A DNA stretch of 64,000 nucleotides. Source: Streptomyces sp. NBC_00820. GTDB taxonomy: Bacteria; Actinomycetota; Actinomycetes; Streptomycetales; Streptomycetaceae. Location of the stretch: positions 3,422,501 to 3,486,500 of the forward strand of contig NZ_CP108882.1 in NCBI RefSeq assembly GCF_036347055.1. The letters are read 5' to 3'. A model generated the notes under the pieces. It was not told the DNA's origin. It did no database searches and worked only from the letters and a program-made list of their open reading frames with translations. The position numbers and the translations under genes are program-made. Of this stretch, positions 19,577 to 28,361 are shown piece after piece (position 1 is the stretch's first letter; each line of letters starts with the position of its first letter).

Positions 19577-19729
19577 GCCCATCGCGCTCCGGCTGTTCCC
19601 GGGCCCATCTCGGCCCGGCCGCGTCTCCCCGGTCCTGAACCCCTCACCAGGACACCCGCACGCCCCGCGACCCGGGGCGCACGCCAAGCGACACCCAGCC
19701 CCCTCTTCCGCCGAGGACCCCGCATCCCG
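19577..19729 (+). promoter_or_regulatory. leader RNA between the Cys peptide and cysteine dioxygenase
   Basis: 153 bases that can fold in competing ways. A 7-bp stem forms at 19661-19667/19673-19679. GGTCCT (19631-19636) can pair either with AGGAC at 19649-19653 or with AGGACC at 19714-19719, which covers the likely ribosome site of the dioxygenase gene. This fits translation-coupled attenuation by sequestration of the ribosome site; the structures are predictions by eye. Confidence 0.5.
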
Positions 19730-20296
19730 ATGAACAGCGACAACGATCTCCAGATCGCCGGCGACATCCTCGAAGTCCCGCACCTGCTCCAGCCCCCGCG
19801 CGAGCATCCGGCCACCGTCGCCGAGTTCGCGGGCCTCGCCCGCGCCATCGCCGCCGACCGCTCCCGGTGGGCTGACCTGGTCCGCTACGACACCACCACC
19901 CGCTGGTACCACCGGCTGCGCACCGTTCCCCAGGCTCCCGGCTCCGCCCGCGCGGGACAGACCCCGGCCGGCTACGAGGTCTGGCTGCTGTCCTGGGTCC
20001 CCGGGCAGGGCAGCGGGCTGCACGGCCACGGCCGCTCCTCCGGCATCCTCACGGTCCTGGAGGGCAGCCTGACCGAGCGCACCGAGCGCGGCACGCGCGC
20101 ACTGACGGCGGGCGCGCAGCGCGTGTTCGCTCCGGGGTACGTGCACGAGGTGGTCAACGACGCGCTGGAGCCCGCGGTGAGCCTGCACATCTACTACCCG
20201 GGCCTGACCGAGATGCCGATGCACACGTCGCCCCACTGCGAGGCGCGCACCGAGCCGCACGCGGTGACGGCTTCTTACGGCCTCACCAACAGGTGA
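19730..20296 (+). CDS. cysteine dioxygenase
   Basis: 188 residues from ATG 19730. A bacterial type I cysteine dioxygenase in the cupin superfamily: the iron ligands are H98 and H100 in [12 protein letters not shown] and H139 in [11 protein letters not shown]. It oxidises L-cysteine with O2 to cysteine sulfinate in the cytosol, the first step of cysteine disposal. Divergent from whiB across about 670 bp. The upstream cysteine-rich leader peptide strongly supports cysteine as the regulating metabolite. Confidence 0.92.
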   Translation: MNSDNDLQIAGDILEVPHLLQPPREHPATVAEFAGLARAIAADRSRWADLVRYDTTTRWYHRLRTVPQAPGSARAGQTPAGYEVWLLSWVPGQGSGLHGHGRSSGILTVLEGSLTERTERGTRALTAGAQRVFAPGYVHEVVNDALEPAVSLHIYYPGLTEMPMHTSPHCEARTEPHAVTASYGLTNR

Positions 20297-20358
20297 GCTG
20301 ACGGTTCGCCATGTTGACCGCCTGACGCGTTGTCGTACCCGCCTGCCAGACTTGTCCC

Positions 20359-21327
20359 ATGCGCATTGTGGTTCTGGCAGGCGGCATCGGCGGTGCCCGT
20401 TTCCTTCGTGGTCTGAAGCGGGCCGCGCCGGACGCGGACATCACGGTCATCGGCAACACCGGCGACGACATCCATCTCTTCGGGCTGAAGGTCTGTCCGG
20501 ACCTCGACACGGTGATGTACACGCTCGGCGGCGGCATCAACGAGGAGCAGGGCTGGGGACGGGAGGACGAGACCTTCCGCGTCAAGGAGGAGCTGGCGGC
20601 CTACGGCGCCGGCCCGGAGTGGTTCGGGCTGGGCGACCGGGACTTCGCCACGCACATCGTGCGGACGCAGATGCTCGACGCCGGCTACCCGCTCAGCGCG
20701 GTCACCGAGGCGCTGTGCGACCGCTGGAAGCCGGGCGTGCGGCTGATCCCGATGACCGACGACCGCGTGGAGACCCATGTGGCCGTCGCACCGGCCGACG
20801 GCGACGGCGAGCGTCGGGTCGTGCACTTCCAGGAGTACTGGGTGCGGCTGCGCGCTGCGGTCCCGGCGGAGGCGATCGTGCCGGTGGGCGCCGAGCAGTC
20901 CAAGCCCGCGCCAGGTGTCCTGGAGGCCATCGCCGAGGCCGACGTCATCCTCTTCCCGCCGTCCAACCCGGTCGTGTCCATCGGCACGATCCTCGCCGTG
21001 CCCGGCATCCGGGAGGCCATCGCCGACGCCGGCGTGCCGGTGGTGGGCCTGTCCCCCATCGTCGGGGACGCGCCCGTGCGCGGGATGGCCGACAAGGTGC
21101 TGGCCGCGGTCGGCGTGGAGTCCACGGCCGCGGCGGTGGCCGCGCACTACGGCTCCGGTCTGCTGGACGGCTGGCTGGTCGACACCGTCGACGCGGACGT
21201 GGTCGGGCGCGTCGAGGAGGCCGGCATCCGCTGCAGGGCCGTACCGCTGATGATGACCGACGTGGACGCGACCGCGCGGATGGCGCGAGAGGCGCTGGCG
21301 CTGGCCGAGGAGGTGCGGGGGGCTTGA
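20359..21327 (+). CDS. cofD: 2-phospho-L-lactate transferase (F420 biosynthesis)
   Basis: 322 residues from ATG 20359. CofD (FbiA) joins the activated phospholactate or phosphoenolpyruvate moiety to the deazaflavin FO to make the F420 core. Visible: the N-terminal nucleotide fold [42 protein letters not shown], and the substrate loop [20 protein letters not shown]. Its TGA overlaps the TTG start of fbiB by 4 bp, so the two are co-translated. Confidence 0.95.
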   Translation: MRIVVLAGGIGGARFLRGLKRAAPDADITVIGNTGDDIHLFGLKVCPDLDTVMYTLGGGINEEQGWGREDETFRVKEELAAYGAGPEWFGLGDRDFATHIVRTQMLDAGYPLSAVTEALCDRWKPGVRLIPMTDDRVETHVAVAPADGDGERRVVHFQEYWVRLRAAVPAEAIVPVGAEQSKPAPGVLEAIAEADVILFPPSNPVVSIGTILAVPGIREAIADAGVPVVGLSPIVGDAPVRGMADKVLAAVGVESTAAAVAAHYGSGLLDGWLVDTVDADVVGRVEEAGIRCRAVPLMMTDVDATARMAREALALAEEVRGA

Positions 21328-22718
21328 GCGAGCAGGCATTCCCTGACGAGGACGCCGAGCGCGCCGCGGACGCCTCGCACGCTGCGGACGCCGCGTACCG
21401 GGTGTGGGCGCTGCCCGGGATCCCCGAGGTGCGGCAGGGCGACGACCTGGCCAAGCTGATCGCCACCGCCGAGCCCGCGCTGGCCGACGGGGACGTGCTG
21501 CTCGTCACCTCCAAGATCGTGTCCAAGGCCGAGGGCCGGATCGTCGAGGCCACCGACCGGGAGGCGGCGATCGACGCCGAGACGGTCCGGGTCGTGGCCC
21601 GGCGCGGCCCCCTGCGCATCGTCGAGAACCGGCAGGGCCTGGTCATGGCCGCCGCCGGCGTGGACGCCTCCAACACCCCCGCCGGCACGGTCCTGTTGCT
21701 GCCCGAGGATCCGGACGCGTCCGCGCGCGCGATCCGCGACGGGCTGCGGGACGCCCTCGGCGTCACCGTGGGGGTCGTCGTCACGGACACGTTCGGGCGG
21801 CCCTGGCGCGCGGGGCTCACGGACGTGGCGATCGGCGCCGCCGGAGTGCGCGTGCTGGACGATCTGCGCGGTGGCACGGACGCGTACGGCAACCCGCTCA
21901 GCGCCACCGTCGTCGCCACCGCGGACGAACTGGCCGCCGCGGGTGACCTGGTCAAGGGCAAGGCGGCGGGACGGCCGGTGGCCGTGGTGCGCGGGCTGTC
22001 CCACGCGGTGACCGGCGGGTCCCCCGAGGAGAACGACGGGACCGAGGGGCACGCAGGAGACGAGGGGGCGCGGGCGCTGGTGCGCTCCGCGCGGGACGAC
22101 ATGTTCCGGCTCGGCACCTCCGAGGCCGTCCGGGAGGCGGTGACGCAGCGGCGCACGGTACGGGCCTTCACCGGCGAACCCGTCGACCCCGGCGCGGTGC
22201 GCCGCGCGGTGGCCGCCGCCGTGACGGCGCCCGCGCCGCACCACACCACGCCGTGGCGGTTCGTGCTGCTGGAGTCGGCAAAGTCCCGGACCGGGCTGCT
22301 CGACGCGATGCGCGACGCCTGGATCGCCGACCTGCGCCGGGACGGCAAGAGCGAGGAGTCGATCGCCAAGCGGGTGCGCCGCGGGGACGTCCTGCGCAAC
22401 GCGCCGTATCTGGTCGTGCCGTGCCTCGTCATGGACGGCTCGCACACCTACGGCGACGCGCGGCGGGACGGCGCGGAACGGGAGATGTTCGTCGTCGCGA
22501 TGGGCGCGGGCGTGCAGAACTTCCTGGTCGCGCTGGCCGGTGAGCGGCTGGGGTCGGCCTGGGTGTCGTCGACGATGTTCTGCCGGGACGTGGTGCGCGA
22601 GGTGCTGGGGCTGCCCGCCGGCTGGGATCCGATGGGCGCGGTGGCGGTCGGGCATCCGGCTCAGGAGCCGAGCGCGCGGGCGGCGCGGGACGCGGGGGCG
22701 TTCGTCGAGGTGCGGTGA
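21324..22718 (+). CDS. fbiB: bifunctional F420 gamma-glutamyl ligase / FMN-dependent reductase
   Basis: 464 residues when read from the TTG at 21324, which has GAGGAGG about ten bases upstream and overlaps the cofD stop (TTGA). The N-terminal half (residues ~30-250) is a CofE-type ligase that adds glutamates to F420 ([39 protein letters not shown]). The C-terminal half (~270-460) is a nitroreductase-fold domain ([51 protein letters not shown]) that reduces the dehydro-F420 intermediate. The fused architecture and length are those of actinobacterial FbiB. Confidence 0.93.
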   Translation: MSEQAFPDEDAERAADASHAADAAYRVWALPGIPEVRQGDDLAKLIATAEPALADGDVLLVTSKIVSKAEGRIVEATDREAAIDAETVRVVARRGPLRIVENRQGLVMAAAGVDASNTPAGTVLLLPEDPDASARAIRDGLRDALGVTVGVVVTDTFGRPWRAGLTDVAIGAAGVRVLDDLRGGTDAYGNPLSATVVATADELAAAGDLVKGKAAGRPVAVVRGLSHAVTGGSPEENDGTEGHAGDEGARALVRSARDDMFRLGTSEAVREAVTQRRTVRAFTGEPVDPGAVRRAVAAAVTAPAPHHTTPWRFVLLESAKSRTGLLDAMRDAWIADLRRDGKSEESIAKRVRRGDVLRNAPYLVVPCLVMDGSHTYGDARRDGAEREMFVVAMGAGVQNFLVALAGERLGSAWVSSTMFCRDVVREVLGLPAGWDPMGAVAVGHPAQEPSARAARDAGAFVEVR

Positions 22719-22789
22719 ATGTCCCTGGGAACCGCGCGGTCTCGCCTAGTCTCGTAGGACAGCCCACCAGCACCCCTGGGACCTCACTC

Positions 22790-23836
22790 GTGGCAGGACG
22801 TTTCGCTCCGCGGCCCACGCGCACGACCGTGCGCGGCGGGGAGGTCGCCGTACCCACCGCCCCCGCCGCGTCCGCCGGACACGCCCCGCACTCCGGGCTG
22901 CCCCGGCAGGCGGCGGGACCGGCGCGGGTGCGCAGGTGGGTGCCGGACGGGCCGCTGGACGTCGGGCTGGTGCTCGGGCCGCTGCGCCGCGGGCCCGGCG
23001 ATCCGACGTTCCGGGCGACTCCGGACGGCTCCGTGTGGCGGACCGCCCAAACGCCCGCCGGGCCCGGGACCCTGCGGGTGCGGCGGTACGACGGTGAGGT
23101 GGCCGGCGAGGCGTGGGGGCCCGGGGCCGAGTGGCTGCTGGAGCGGTTGCCGCAGCTGCTGGGCGGGGCCGACGACCCGGACGCGTTCGTGCCCCGGCAC
23201 CGGGTGGTGGCACTGGCCCGGCACCGGCGGCCGGGGCTGCGCCTGACGCGGACCGGGCTGGTGCTGGAGTCGTTGATCCCTTCGGTGCTGGAGCAGAAGG
23301 TCACGACCGACGAGGCGTACCGGGCGTGGCGACGGCTGGTACGGCGGTTCGGGGAGCCGGCGCCGGGCCCCGCGGGGGCGGGCGAGCGGCCGATGTGGGT
23401 GATGCCCTCGGCACGGACCTGGGCGCTGATCCCCTCCTGGGAGTGGCACCGGGCCGGGGTCGACGACAAGCGGGCGTCGACGATTCTGCGCGCCGTGCGG
23501 GTTGCCGCGCGGCTCGAGCAGGCGGTGGAGATGTCTCCGGACGAGGCTCGGGCGCGGCTGGAGGTCGTGCCGGGGATCGGGCCGTGGACGTCGGCGGAGG
23601 TGGTGCAGCGCAGCCACGGGGCTGCGGACGCGGTCACCGTCGGGGATCTGCATCTGCCGGGGATCGTGGGATGGGTGCTGGCGGGCGACCGTCACGCCGA
23701 CGACGCGGAGATGCTGCGGCTGCTGGAACCGTATGCGGGGCAGCGGCACCGTGCGGCGCGGCTGATCCTGCTGAGCGGGAACGCGCCGGCTCGGCGGGCG
23801 CCGAAGATGCCTCGCGTGGACATCGGGCTGCTCTGA
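22790..23836 (+). CDS. HhH-GPD superfamily DNA glycosylase (AlkA-like)
   Basis: 348 residues from GTG 22790 (AGRFAPRPTRTTVRGGEV). A GTG at 22715 overlapping the fbiB stop is an alternative, but the intervening bases look like a promoter (CCTAGTCTCG) rather than coding. The C-terminal half has the helix-hairpin-helix and catalytic Asp motif LEVVPGIGPWTSAEVVQRSHGAADAV (GPD-like aspartate in DAVTVGD), and ESLIPSVLEQKVTTDEAYRAW. Likely excises alkylated or oxidised purines in base-excision repair. Convergent with the pyrophosphorylase gene across a tandem-repeat array. Confidence 0.88.
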   Translation: MAGRFAPRPTRTTVRGGEVAVPTAPAASAGHAPHSGLPRQAAGPARVRRWVPDGPLDVGLVLGPLRRGPGDPTFRATPDGSVWRTAQTPAGPGTLRVRRYDGEVAGEAWGPGAEWLLERLPQLLGGADDPDAFVPRHRVVALARHRRPGLRLTRTGLVLESLIPSVLEQKVTTDEAYRAWRRLVRRFGEPAPGPAGAGERPMWVMPSARTWALIPSWEWHRAGVDDKRASTILRAVRVAARLEQAVEMSPDEARARLEVVPGIGPWTSAEVVQRSHGAADAVTVGDLHLPGIVGWVLAGDRHADDAEMLRLLEPYAGQRHRAARLILLSGNAPARRAPKMPRVDIGLL

Positions 23837-24390
23837 GGCCCGCGTCTGCGGCTGACAGGGCGGAACGCGTGCCCCCTGGCCCCGGCCGGGTCCGGTCGGG
23901 TACGGACGCTGGTCGTCTGCGGGAGCGTCGTGGCTGGTCGCGCAGTTCCCCGCGCCCCTGAGGGGGTCCGGGCGGTGGTCGTCTGCGAGAGCGGCGTGGT
24001 CGGTCGCGCAGTTCCCCGCGCCCCTGAGGGGGTCCGGGCGGTGGTCGTCTGCGAGAGCGGCGTGGCTGGTCGCGCAGTTCCCCGCGCCCCTGAGGGGGTC
24101 CGGGCGGTGGTCGTCTGCGAGAGCGGCGTGGTCGGTCGCGCAGTTCCCCGCGCCCCTGAGGGGTACGGGCGCTGGTCGTCTGCGGGAGCGGCGTGGTCGG
24201 TCGCGCAGTTCCCCGCGCCCCTGAGGGGGTCCGGGCGGTGGTCGTCTGCGAGAGCGGCGTGGTCGGTCGCGCAGTTCCCCGCGCCCCTGAGGGGGTCCGG
24301 GCGGTGGTCGTCTGCGGGAGCGTTGGGGCTGGTCGCGTAGTTGCCCGCGCCCCCTGGGGGCGCGGGTGCCTCCTGGCTGGCCTTACTCAC
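23837..24390. repeat. tandem array, seven copies of a 66-bp repeat
   Basis: Between two convergent genes lies an array spanning about 23906-24371. The anchor TCGCGCAGTTCCCCGCGCCC occurs at 23938, 24004, 24070, 24136, 24201, 24267 and, degenerate, 24333, so spacing is 66 bp with one 65-bp unit. Copies 2-6 are nearly identical; first and last are diverged. The core resembles the short GC-rich repeat scattered singly in many streptomycete intergenic regions. Since 66 is a multiple of three, the array produces long spurious open frames. Confidence 0.92.
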
Positions 24391-25473
24391 TCAGCGGTCG
24401 GACGAGAACCGCACCGCCCCCGCCGGGATACGCGCGTCGCACCATACCCGCGCGCCCTCGCACAGCTCGTTGTCGGCGCCGATGACCGCGCCGTCGCCGA
24501 TCACCGTGCCGGTGAGGACGGAGCGGCTGCCTACGCGGGCCCGGGTGCCGATGAGGGAGTCGGTGATGACGGCGCCGGGTTCGATGACGGCGCCGGGGAG
24601 GATGGTGGAGCCGTAGATCCGGGCGCCCTCGGCGACGGTGGCCCCCTCGCCCACCACGGTCCCGCCCGCCAGCTTCGCGTCCGGCGCCACCGTGGCCGTC
24701 GGCAGGATCAGGCGGTCGCCGCAGCGGCCGGGGACCGCCGGGGACGGGGCCCGGCCGAGGACCAGGTCGGCCGAGCCGCGGACGAAGGCCGCGGGGGTGC
24801 CGAGGTCCAGCCAGTACGTGGAGTCGACCATGCCCTGAAGGTGGGCACCGGCCGCCAGCAGGTCCGGGAACGTCTCGCGTTCCACGGAGACCGGCCGGCC
24901 CGCCGGGATCGTGTCGATGACCGAGCGGCGGAAGACGTACGCCCCCGCGTTGATCTGGTCGGTGACGATCTCCTCCGGCGTCTGCGGCTTCTCCAGGAAG
25001 GCCAGGACGCGGCCGGTCCCGTCGGTGGGGACGAGGCCGTACGCCCTCGGGTCCGTCACCTGCGTCAGGTGCAGGGAGACGTCCGCGCCCGTCGACTCGT
25101 GGGTGGCGACCAGGGCCCTGATGTCCAGGCCGGTCAGGATGTCGCCGTTGAAGATCAGGACCGGGTCGTCGGGGCCGGAGTGCAGGCGTGAGGCCACGTT
25201 GCGGATCGCGCCGCCCGTGCCGAGGGGCTCCTCCTCGGTGACGTACTCGATGTGCAGGCCCAGCGAGGCGCCGTCGCCGAAGTGCGGTTCGAAGACCTCG
25301 GCGAGATAGCTCGTGGCGAGGACGATGTGCTCCACGCCCGCGGCGCGCGCTCGCGCCAGCTGGTGGGTGAGGAACGGCACGCCCGCCGCACGGACCATGG
25401 GCTTGGGCGTGTGCACCGTGAGCGGCCGCAGCCGGGTTCCCTTGCCACCGACCAGGAGGATCGCTTCTGTCAC
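24391..25473 (-). CDS. nucleotidyltransferase, mannose-1-phosphate guanylyltransferase type
   Basis: 360 residues from GTG 25473 (TEAILLVGGKGTRLRPLTVH). The N-terminal sugar-nucleotide pyrophosphorylase domain has the GGKGTRLRPLT activation loop, EPLGTGGAIRNV, and metal site VLIFNGDILTGLDI. The C-terminal part is a left-handed beta-helix of hexapeptide repeats (VVGEGATVAEGARIYGSTIL and onward). Streptomycete members make GDP-mannose from mannose-1-phosphate and GTP, which fits the manA/manB block upstream, but UDP- or dTDP-sugars cannot be excluded from sequence alone. Confidence 0.88.
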   Translation of the reverse strand: MTEAILLVGGKGTRLRPLTVHTPKPMVRAAGVPFLTHQLARARAAGVEHIVLATSYLAEVFEPHFGDGASLGLHIEYVTEEEPLGTGGAIRNVASRLHSGPDDPVLIFNGDILTGLDIRALVATHESTGADVSLHLTQVTDPRAYGLVPTDGTGRVLAFLEKPQTPEEIVTDQINAGAYVFRRSVIDTIPAGRPVSVERETFPDLLAAGAHLQGMVDSTYWLDLGTPAAFVRGSADLVLGRAPSPAVPGRCGDRLILPTATVAPDAKLAGGTVVGEGATVAEGARIYGSTILPGAVIEPGAVITDSLIGTRARVGSRSVLTGTVIGDGAVIGADNELCEGARVWCDARIPAGAVRFSSDR

Positions 25474-25644
25474 CTGTCGTCTCTGCTTCCTGCCGGGACC
25501 GGCCGAACTACTCATTCCGGCCGGCCAGTCTATGCAGACCGTGCGACGGTGCCCTCGATGGCCACGCGGTGCCGCAGTCCCGGTCGCCCGGCGGCCCCGG
25601 TCCCTCGGCCGCTCCGCGGCCCCTGCCCTCGGTACCGCCGCTCC

Positions 25645-27126
25645 TCAACGCCCCTGGTACTTGGCCGCGCTGGAACGGGCGGTGCCGAGCCTGGTGTAGA
25701 GCCGCTTGCCGGGGCAGTCGGTGGCGTACCCGTCCCGATGGCCGGAGATCACGTTCAGTCGTACGCTCTTCCCCTTTGGGTAGAGGTTGCCACCGCCCGA
25801 CGTCAGATATGTCTTCGCGCGCGGATCGGCCCCGGAGAGTCCGAGTTTCCAGGCGGTGAGCCGGGCGATGGCCGTCACGGCGGCGCCGGAGGGCTTCGTC
25901 GAGCCGTAGGCGCCGATCACGGCGATGCCCATGCTGTTGGTGTTGAACCCGAGCGTGTGGGCGCCGAGCACCGCCTTCGCGGCTCCCCCGGCGCGGCCCT
26001 CGTAGATGGTTCCGCACTTGTCGACGAGGAAGTTGTAGCCGATGTCCCGCCAGCCCATGCTCTTGACGTGGTAGCGGTAGATACCGCGGATGACGGAAGG
26101 TGCCTGCGCGCAGGTGTACTTGTTGCCCGACGCCGTGTGGTGCACGAACGCCGCCTTGACCTTCTTCGTGTAGACGAACCCGCGTTCGCGCAGCGACTCG
26201 TCCGCGCCCCAGCCTCGCCGCGTCACGATCCGCGGGCGCGGCCCGATGTACGGCTTGCCGCTCGGCACCTCGCCGGTGAGGCGGATCAGTTCCTGCTCGG
26301 TGGCCCCCCGGTCCAGCTCGGGGATCTCGGTGGCGCCGAAGGGCGCGAGGTCGGTGTTGGCCGCGTAGGCGGCGACGGTGGCGTCCGTGGCGCTCGTGAC
26401 GTCCAGGGCGTTCGTGGCATCCGCGACGCCCGTCGTGTCCGTCGTGTCCGTGGCATCCGTGGCGTCCGTGGTGTCCGTCCCGGGGCCGGTGCGGGGCACG
26501 TCGGCGGGCCGGCCCCAAGGCGGTGTCTCGTCACCGGGGTCGACGAGTTCGAGGCGCAGTCCGGCGGGCAGCGGCCAGTACGGCCCCGTGTCGCGACCGC
26601 CGGCCTTGCCGGCCGTACCCGTCTTACCGGCGCCGGCGGCTCCCGCCGTGACCCGTACGTCCACGCCGTCGGACTTCCCCACCCACAGCGGAGCCGTGGC
26701 TCCGCGCACCCGGCCCGAGGCGCGCTCGGCCGTACCGGGGTCGGCACCGTGCTCCTCCTCGCGGGTCTCGACGGCCTGCCAGGCGGACCAGCGCCCGGTG
26801 GCGACGGACCGGGTACGGACCTGGACCCGGCCGCGCAGCTCGATGTCCGGGTCGTCCCATACGACGCCGACCAGCGCGAAGTTCCGTACGTGCGCCCGGT
26901 ACAGGCCCTGCTCCGGGGCCCCGCCGAGCGCACGGTCGCGGGAGCGGGGGGCGAGGGGCAGCGACTGGGTACTGCCCGCGACCGCACCACCCCGGCCCGC
27001 GGCAGCCGGCCGTTCCGTTCGCGCGGCCGCGGCGGACGCCGGTACCGCCGCCGGGAGGGCGAGTACGGCCGCGCACACGACACCGATCGAGGAGGCACCG
27101 GTCGGGGAGGAGAGGAATACACGCAT
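25645..27126 (-). CDS. secreted N-acetylmuramoyl-L-alanine amidase (PGRP)
   Basis: 493 residues from ATG 27126; an in-frame ATG at 27150 is an alternative. The signal peptide ends near ASA (about residue 32). The central region carries a Thr/Asp-rich low-complexity linker (TDTTDATDATDTTDTT, about 235-250). The C-terminal PGRP/amidase_2 domain (about 300-490) retains zinc ligands: His in KAAFVHHTASGNKYTC, His and Cys in ISGHRDGYATDCPG, plus YNFLVDKCGTIYEGRAGG. It should cut the amide between muramic acid and the stem peptide in the cell wall. Divergent from the TIGR03089 gene. Confidence 0.92.
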   Translation of the reverse strand: MRVFLSSPTGASSIGVVCAAVLALPAAVPASAAAARTERPAAAGRGGAVAGSTQSLPLAPRSRDRALGGAPEQGLYRAHVRNFALVGVVWDDPDIELRGRVQVRTRSVATGRWSAWQAVETREEEHGADPGTAERASGRVRGATAPLWVGKSDGVDVRVTAGAAGAGKTGTAGKAGGRDTGPYWPLPAGLRLELVDPGDETPPWGRPADVPRTGPGTDTTDATDATDTTDTTGVADATNALDVTSATDATVAAYAANTDLAPFGATEIPELDRGATEQELIRLTGEVPSGKPYIGPRPRIVTRRGWGADESLRERGFVYTKKVKAAFVHHTASGNKYTCAQAPSVIRGIYRYHVKSMGWRDIGYNFLVDKCGTIYEGRAGGAAKAVLGAHTLGFNTNSMGIAVIGAYGSTKPSGAAVTAIARLTAWKLGLSGADPRAKTYLTSGGGNLYPKGKSVRLNVISGHRDGYATDCPGKRLYTRLGTARSSAAKYQGR

Positions 27127-27255
27127 GTCCCCGATCTTGGACAGAGTCATATAAATCTGTCCATCCCGGAACTGACGGGCTGTCGGAAGCCCATCCGCCG
27201 AACCGGTGGCCCGGCCGCACGGTGCGCGCCGTCGCCCCGGCGTACCCTTGCGCGG

Positions 27256-28011
27256 GTGAATGCCACCGATCGCACCCCTGCCGACCTGCTGCGTTCCGCG
27301 CTCGCCGCGGATCCCGGCCGCCCCCTGGTGACCTTCTACGACGACTCCACGGGGGAACGCGTCGAACTGTCCGTGGCCACCTTCGCCAATTGGGTGGCCA
27401 AGACCGCCAACCTCCTCCAGGGCGACCTGTCGGTCGGCCCCGGCGACCGGGTCGCGCTGCTGCTGCCCGCGCACTGGCAGACGGCGGTGTGGCTGCTGGC
27501 GTGCGCGTCGGTGGGCGCGGTGGCGGACGTCGGCGGGGACCCGAAGGCGGCGGACGTGGTCGTCAGCGGGCCGGACTCGCTGGACGCCGCACGGGCGTGC
27601 ACCGGCGAGCGGGTGGCCCTGGCGCTCCGCCCGCTGGGCGGGAGGTTCCCGCAGACCCCGCCGGGCTTCGCCGACTACGCCGTGGAGGTGCCGGGCCAGG
27701 GAGACCGCTTCGCGCCGTTCGCGCCGGTCGACCCGGAGGAGCCGGCGCTGATCGTGGCCGGGGCGGAGTTCAGCGCTGCCGAGGTGGTCGAGCGCGCCCT
27801 GACCGACGCGCCGTCGCTGGACCTGACGGGACCCGGGTCCCGACTGCTGTCGGGGCTGTCGTACGACACCTGGGAGGGGCTCGGCGCGGGGCTCTACGCG
27901 CCGCTGGCGGTCGGCGGGTCCGTGGTGCTGTGCCGGAACTCGGACCGGCTCGACGAGGAGGCGCTCGCCAGGCGGATCGAGGACGAGCGGGTCACCGCGG
28001 TACGCCGCTGA
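27256..28011 (+). CDS. TIGR03089 family protein
   Basis: 251 residues from GTG 27256 (NATDRTPADLLRSALAADPG). It resembles the N-terminal part of AMP-binding (acyl-CoA synthetase-like) enzymes (TFANWVAKTANLLQGDLSVGPGDRVALLLP), but the ATP-binding P-loop and the large C-terminal domain are absent, as in the TIGR03089 actinobacterial family. No activity is known. These genes usually neighbour LCP genes, as here. Confidence 0.85.
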   Translation: MNATDRTPADLLRSALAADPGRPLVTFYDDSTGERVELSVATFANWVAKTANLLQGDLSVGPGDRVALLLPAHWQTAVWLLACASVGAVADVGGDPKAADVVVSGPDSLDAARACTGERVALALRPLGGRFPQTPPGFADYAVEVPGQGDRFAPFAPVDPEEPALIVAGAEFSAAEVVERALTDAPSLDLTGPGSRLLSGLSYDTWEGLGAGLYAPLAVGGSVVLCRNSDRLDEEALARRIEDERVTAVRR

Positions 28012-28361
28012 GGGCGGACGGGGTGCCGCTGAGGACGGACGGGACGCCAGGACGGCGGTACGGCGGTACGGCGGTACGGCGGTACGGCGGTACGGCGGTA
28101 CCGCCGAGCGGCGGACGCCGAAGCCCCGGGAGTCGCGGGAGCCGGAGAAGCCGTCGGGGCAGCCGGAGGAGCCGGAGCCGCGAGGACGTTTTCGCAGGTC
28201 GGGACCCTGTGGCGGAGCCGCGGAGGGGTGCCGCCCGACCCCCGTGGCAGCATGGCCGCCGTCCCCCACTTGGAGTAGTACAGGGCGCCTCGGCTCTCCC
28301 TCCCCGGCATGGTCGTAGGAGCAGAGGCTTGACGCTCGTACGACCGTGAGGGGGGCCGCAC
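28012..28361. repeat. intergenic region with six 8-bp tandem repeats
   Basis: 350 bp upstream of the first LCP gene. It holds six perfect copies of CGGCGGTA (28053-28100), preceded by a diverged duplication of CGCTGAGGGCGGACGGG (28008-28040). No ORF supported. The LCP promoter must lie between the repeats and 28361. Confidence 0.85.

Noticed and set aside
23906..24371. CRISPR array
   Set aside because: Regular 66-bp spacing, but the whole unit is repeated with no unique spacers and there are no cas genes.
25252..27255. Upstream extension of the TIGR03089 frame by more than 600 codons
   Set aside because: It runs antisense through the pyrophosphorylase and amidase genes; the GTG at 27256 gives the expected family length.
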